Shown here: piece after piece, positions 5,405 to 6,423 of the stretch
Layout: every line of letters starts with the position of its first letter
Numbering within the stretch: position 1 is the stretch's first letter
Source of the DNA: Acidobacteriota bacterium
GTDB taxonomy: Bacteria; Acidobacteriota; Thermoanaerobaculia; Multivoradales; JAHEKO01
Assembly: GCA_029863825.1 (NCBI GenBank)
Contig: JAOTUP010000122.1
Span: forward strand, 1-6,423
Length of the DNA stretch: 6,423 nucleotides
Direction of reading: 5' to 3'
Made by a program: the position numbers and the translations under genes
The notes under the pieces: model-generated
Seen by the model: the letters and a program-made list of their open reading frames with translations, nothing else
What the model was told of the DNA's origin: nothing
The model's database searches: none

Positions 5405-5662
5405 AAGAATTTCGACCTGACCTCTCTGGTCCTCCGCCACCAGAAGACGCAGCCCCGCGGCGCAATGAGCCGCTGGGCCCTGTCGCAGTTCGCGCGATCA
5501 GGCGCCAAGGCCGATCGCAGGCCGCAGCGGCACCTCGAGCCGACATGAAGATTCCGCGTGTGCTCCTGGGCGAGTAGCTGGCACGCTGGAATCCGGATAC
5601 GCTCGCGACTCGTACTTTGATCACCTACCCACAGCCTGGCGGCGGGCTGCAGTCGGATTGTG
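5405..5662 (+). other. Non-coding remainder of the glnA/VTT divergent gap
   Basis: The whole gap between the glnA start and the VTT-protein start is 378 bp, unusually long for this window. Apart from the promoter-repeat region near glnA and the hairpin at 5452-5478, I see no gene or RNA. Open frames crossing it on both strands lack recognisable domains and ribosome binding sites and show no family similarity. A ten-codon ATG frame at 5544-5576 (MKIPRVLLGE) has no supporting context. No convincing promoter for the VTT gene could be picked out, although it must lie here. Confidence 0.5.
5452..5478. repeat. GC-rich hairpin in the glnA/VTT gap
   Basis: The arms GCCC-c-GCGGC (5452-5461) and GCCGC-t-GGGC (5469-5478) give nine base pairs with one internal mismatch, around the seven-base loop GCAATGA. 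There is no T-run on either side, so it is not a standard intrinsic terminator. It could be a transcript structure in the VTT leader, a protein site, or a chance fold in GC-rich DNA. Confidence 0.45.
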
Positions 5663-6409
5663 ATGACGTCAACGCCCACGACTGAGAGTCAACGTCCGGT
5701 CTCGTCACCGTCCGCCTGGCGCTGGCGTGCCTCGCTCAAGGTCGTGCTGGGCCTGGCGGCTCTCGGCGCCCTCGTGCTGCTCGGCCGCAGGCTCGGCTCC
5801 TACATCCCGGAGTTCTCAGGTTGGCTGGAAAGTATCGGGTTCTGGGGTCCGATCCTGTTCATCGCCGGCTACGTCGTCGCAGCTGTCGCTCTCATTCCCG
5901 GTTCGCTCCTGACCCTGGCCGCTGGAGCCGTCTTCGGCTTGTTCGAGGGGACCTTGTACGTTTTTGTTGGCGCTTCGGCCGGAGCGACAGCCGCCTTCCT
6001 GGTGGCGCGCTACGTGGCCCGGCAGGCAGTCGAGCGGCGGATCGAGCAGCGACCTCGGTTTCGGGCCATCGACAAAGCAGTAGCGCGCGAGGGCCTGAAG
6101 ATCGTGTTCCTTCTCCGGCTCTCGCCGATCTTTCCGTTCAATCTTCTCAACTATGCCCTCGGCCTGACTCGCGTCCGTTTTCGCGACTACCTCGCCGGCT
6201 GCTTCGGCATGCTTCCCGCCACTTTTCTCTACGTCTACTACGGCAAAGCGCTCGGTACCGTCGCCGCCGTCGCGTCGGGTGCCCCGGTCGAGCGCGGTGC
6301 CGGCTACTGGGTCGTTCTCGGGCTCGGTCTCGTCGCCACGATCGCCGTTACGGCCGTCGTGACCCGGCTTGCTCGCCGCGCCCTCGGCCAGGAGATTGCT
6401 GATGCCTGA
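5663..6409 (+). CDS. VTT-domain (TVP38/TMEM64, DedA superfamily) membrane protein
   Basis: A 248-residue polytopic inner-membrane protein. After a short polar, Ser/Thr/Pro-rich N-terminus come a first membrane helix (about 24-41), a helix at about 61-79 ending in IPGS, the LTLAAGAVFGLFEGTLYVFVGASAGATAAFL region (83-113), the signature LRLSPIFPFNLLNYALGLTRV (151-171), YLAGCFGMLPATFLYVYYG (176-194) and a last helix (about 214-233). The FPFNLLNYALGLT block and GMLPATFLYVY are typical of the TVP38/TMEM64 branch. VTT proteins include eukaryotic lipid scramblases (TMEM41B, VMP1) and bacterial DedA members such as UptA, which returns undecaprenyl phosphate across the membrane. Whether this branch moves lipid is not established. 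The ATG at 5663 is preceded directly by an in-frame GTG at 5660; neither has a strong ribosome binding site (only GGA at 5655-5657), so the exact start is uncertain by one codon. It is coupled to the overlapping downstream gene. Confidence 0.92.
   Translation: MTSTPTTESQRPVSSPSAWRWRASLKVVLGLAALGALVLLGRRLGSYIPEFSGWLESIGFWGPILFIAGYVVAAVALIPGSLLTLAAGAVFGLFEGTLYVFVGASAGATAAFLVARYVARQAVERRIEQRPRFRAIDKAVAREGLKIVFLLRLSPIFPFNLLNYALGLTRVRFRDYLAGCFGMLPATFLYVYYGKALGTVAAVASGAPVERGAGYWVVLGLGLVATIAVTAVVTRLARRALGQEIADA
6390..6394 (+). promoter_or_regulatory. Shine-Dalgarno site for the gene starting at 6402
   Basis: AGGAG seven bases before the ATG at 6402-6404 and inside the end of the VTT gene. It is the main evidence that a coupled gene begins there. 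Confidence 0.65.
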
Positions 6410-6423
6410 GGAGTTCCTCGAAT
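6402..6423 (+). CDS. Start of an unidentified downstream gene (cut by window end)
   Basis: Only seven codons are visible (MPEEFLE). The ATG lies eight bases inside the VTT gene (shared bases ATGCCTGA), after a well-spaced AGGAG. This is strong evidence for a translationally coupled partner. Genes next to TVP38/TMEM64 proteins in other bacteria include pyridine-nucleotide disulfide oxidoreductases of the mercuric reductase type, but the visible residues are too few to identify this one. Confidence 0.65.

Noticed and set aside
5664..5671. TGACGTCA palindrome at the VTT start codon
   Set aside because: An eight-base palindrome within coding sequence with no second copy nearby. Chance is likely.
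5281..5679. Open frames across the glnA/VTT gap on both strands (132 and 82 codons)
   Set aside because: No recognisable domain and no ribosome binding site. They run through the AT-rich promoter region.

Overview
This window is GC-rich bacterial chromosomal DNA with dense genes, short intergenic gaps and many long antisense open frames, as expected at high GC. It carries six complete genes and two genes cut by the window ends. Nothing indicates a phage, plasmid, transposon, CRISPR array or RNA gene. The combination of a DUF4301 protein, a Bacillus/Thermotoga-type (GSI-alpha) glutamine synthetase, and an ECF sigma factor followed by a small cysteine-free membrane protein points to a high-GC Gram-negative lineage such as Acidobacteriota (Thermoanaerobaculia-like). 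That assignment is from memory of family distribution and is tentative.

Left block (1-2161, minus strand, read right to left): uppP (undecaprenyl-diphosphatase), an ECF sigma-70 factor, a small membrane protein that is a candidate unconventional anti-sigma factor, and the first 37 codons of a protein with an N-terminal hydrophobic export or anchor segment. Gaps are 44 and 80 bp, and the last junction is an 8-base overlap, so this looks like one transcription unit. Linking lipid-carrier recycling to an ECF sigma factor suggests an envelope-stress module. A possible ECF-type promoter lies in the gap after the sigma gene.

Middle (2162-3952): a divergent control region separates uppP from a 520-residue DUF4301 protein on the plus strand. 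This protein of unknown function has motifs in the same order as UDP-sugar pyrophosphorylases. It converges on glnA, and an intrinsic terminator that serves glnA lies between them.

Right block (3953-6423): glnA on the minus strand has an AT-rich upstream region with a candidate promoter and two 12-base direct repeats 22 bp apart. The rest of the 378-bp gap holds a GC-rich hairpin. A plus-strand VTT-domain (TVP38/TMEM64-type) membrane protein follows, and a further gene starts inside its last codons (8-base overlap, strong ribosome binding site) and runs off the window.

UppP, the ECF locus, the VTT membrane protein and the nucleotidyltransferase-like DUF4301 protein could all touch cell-envelope precursors. 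That common theme is an inference from families and position, not something the sequence proves.
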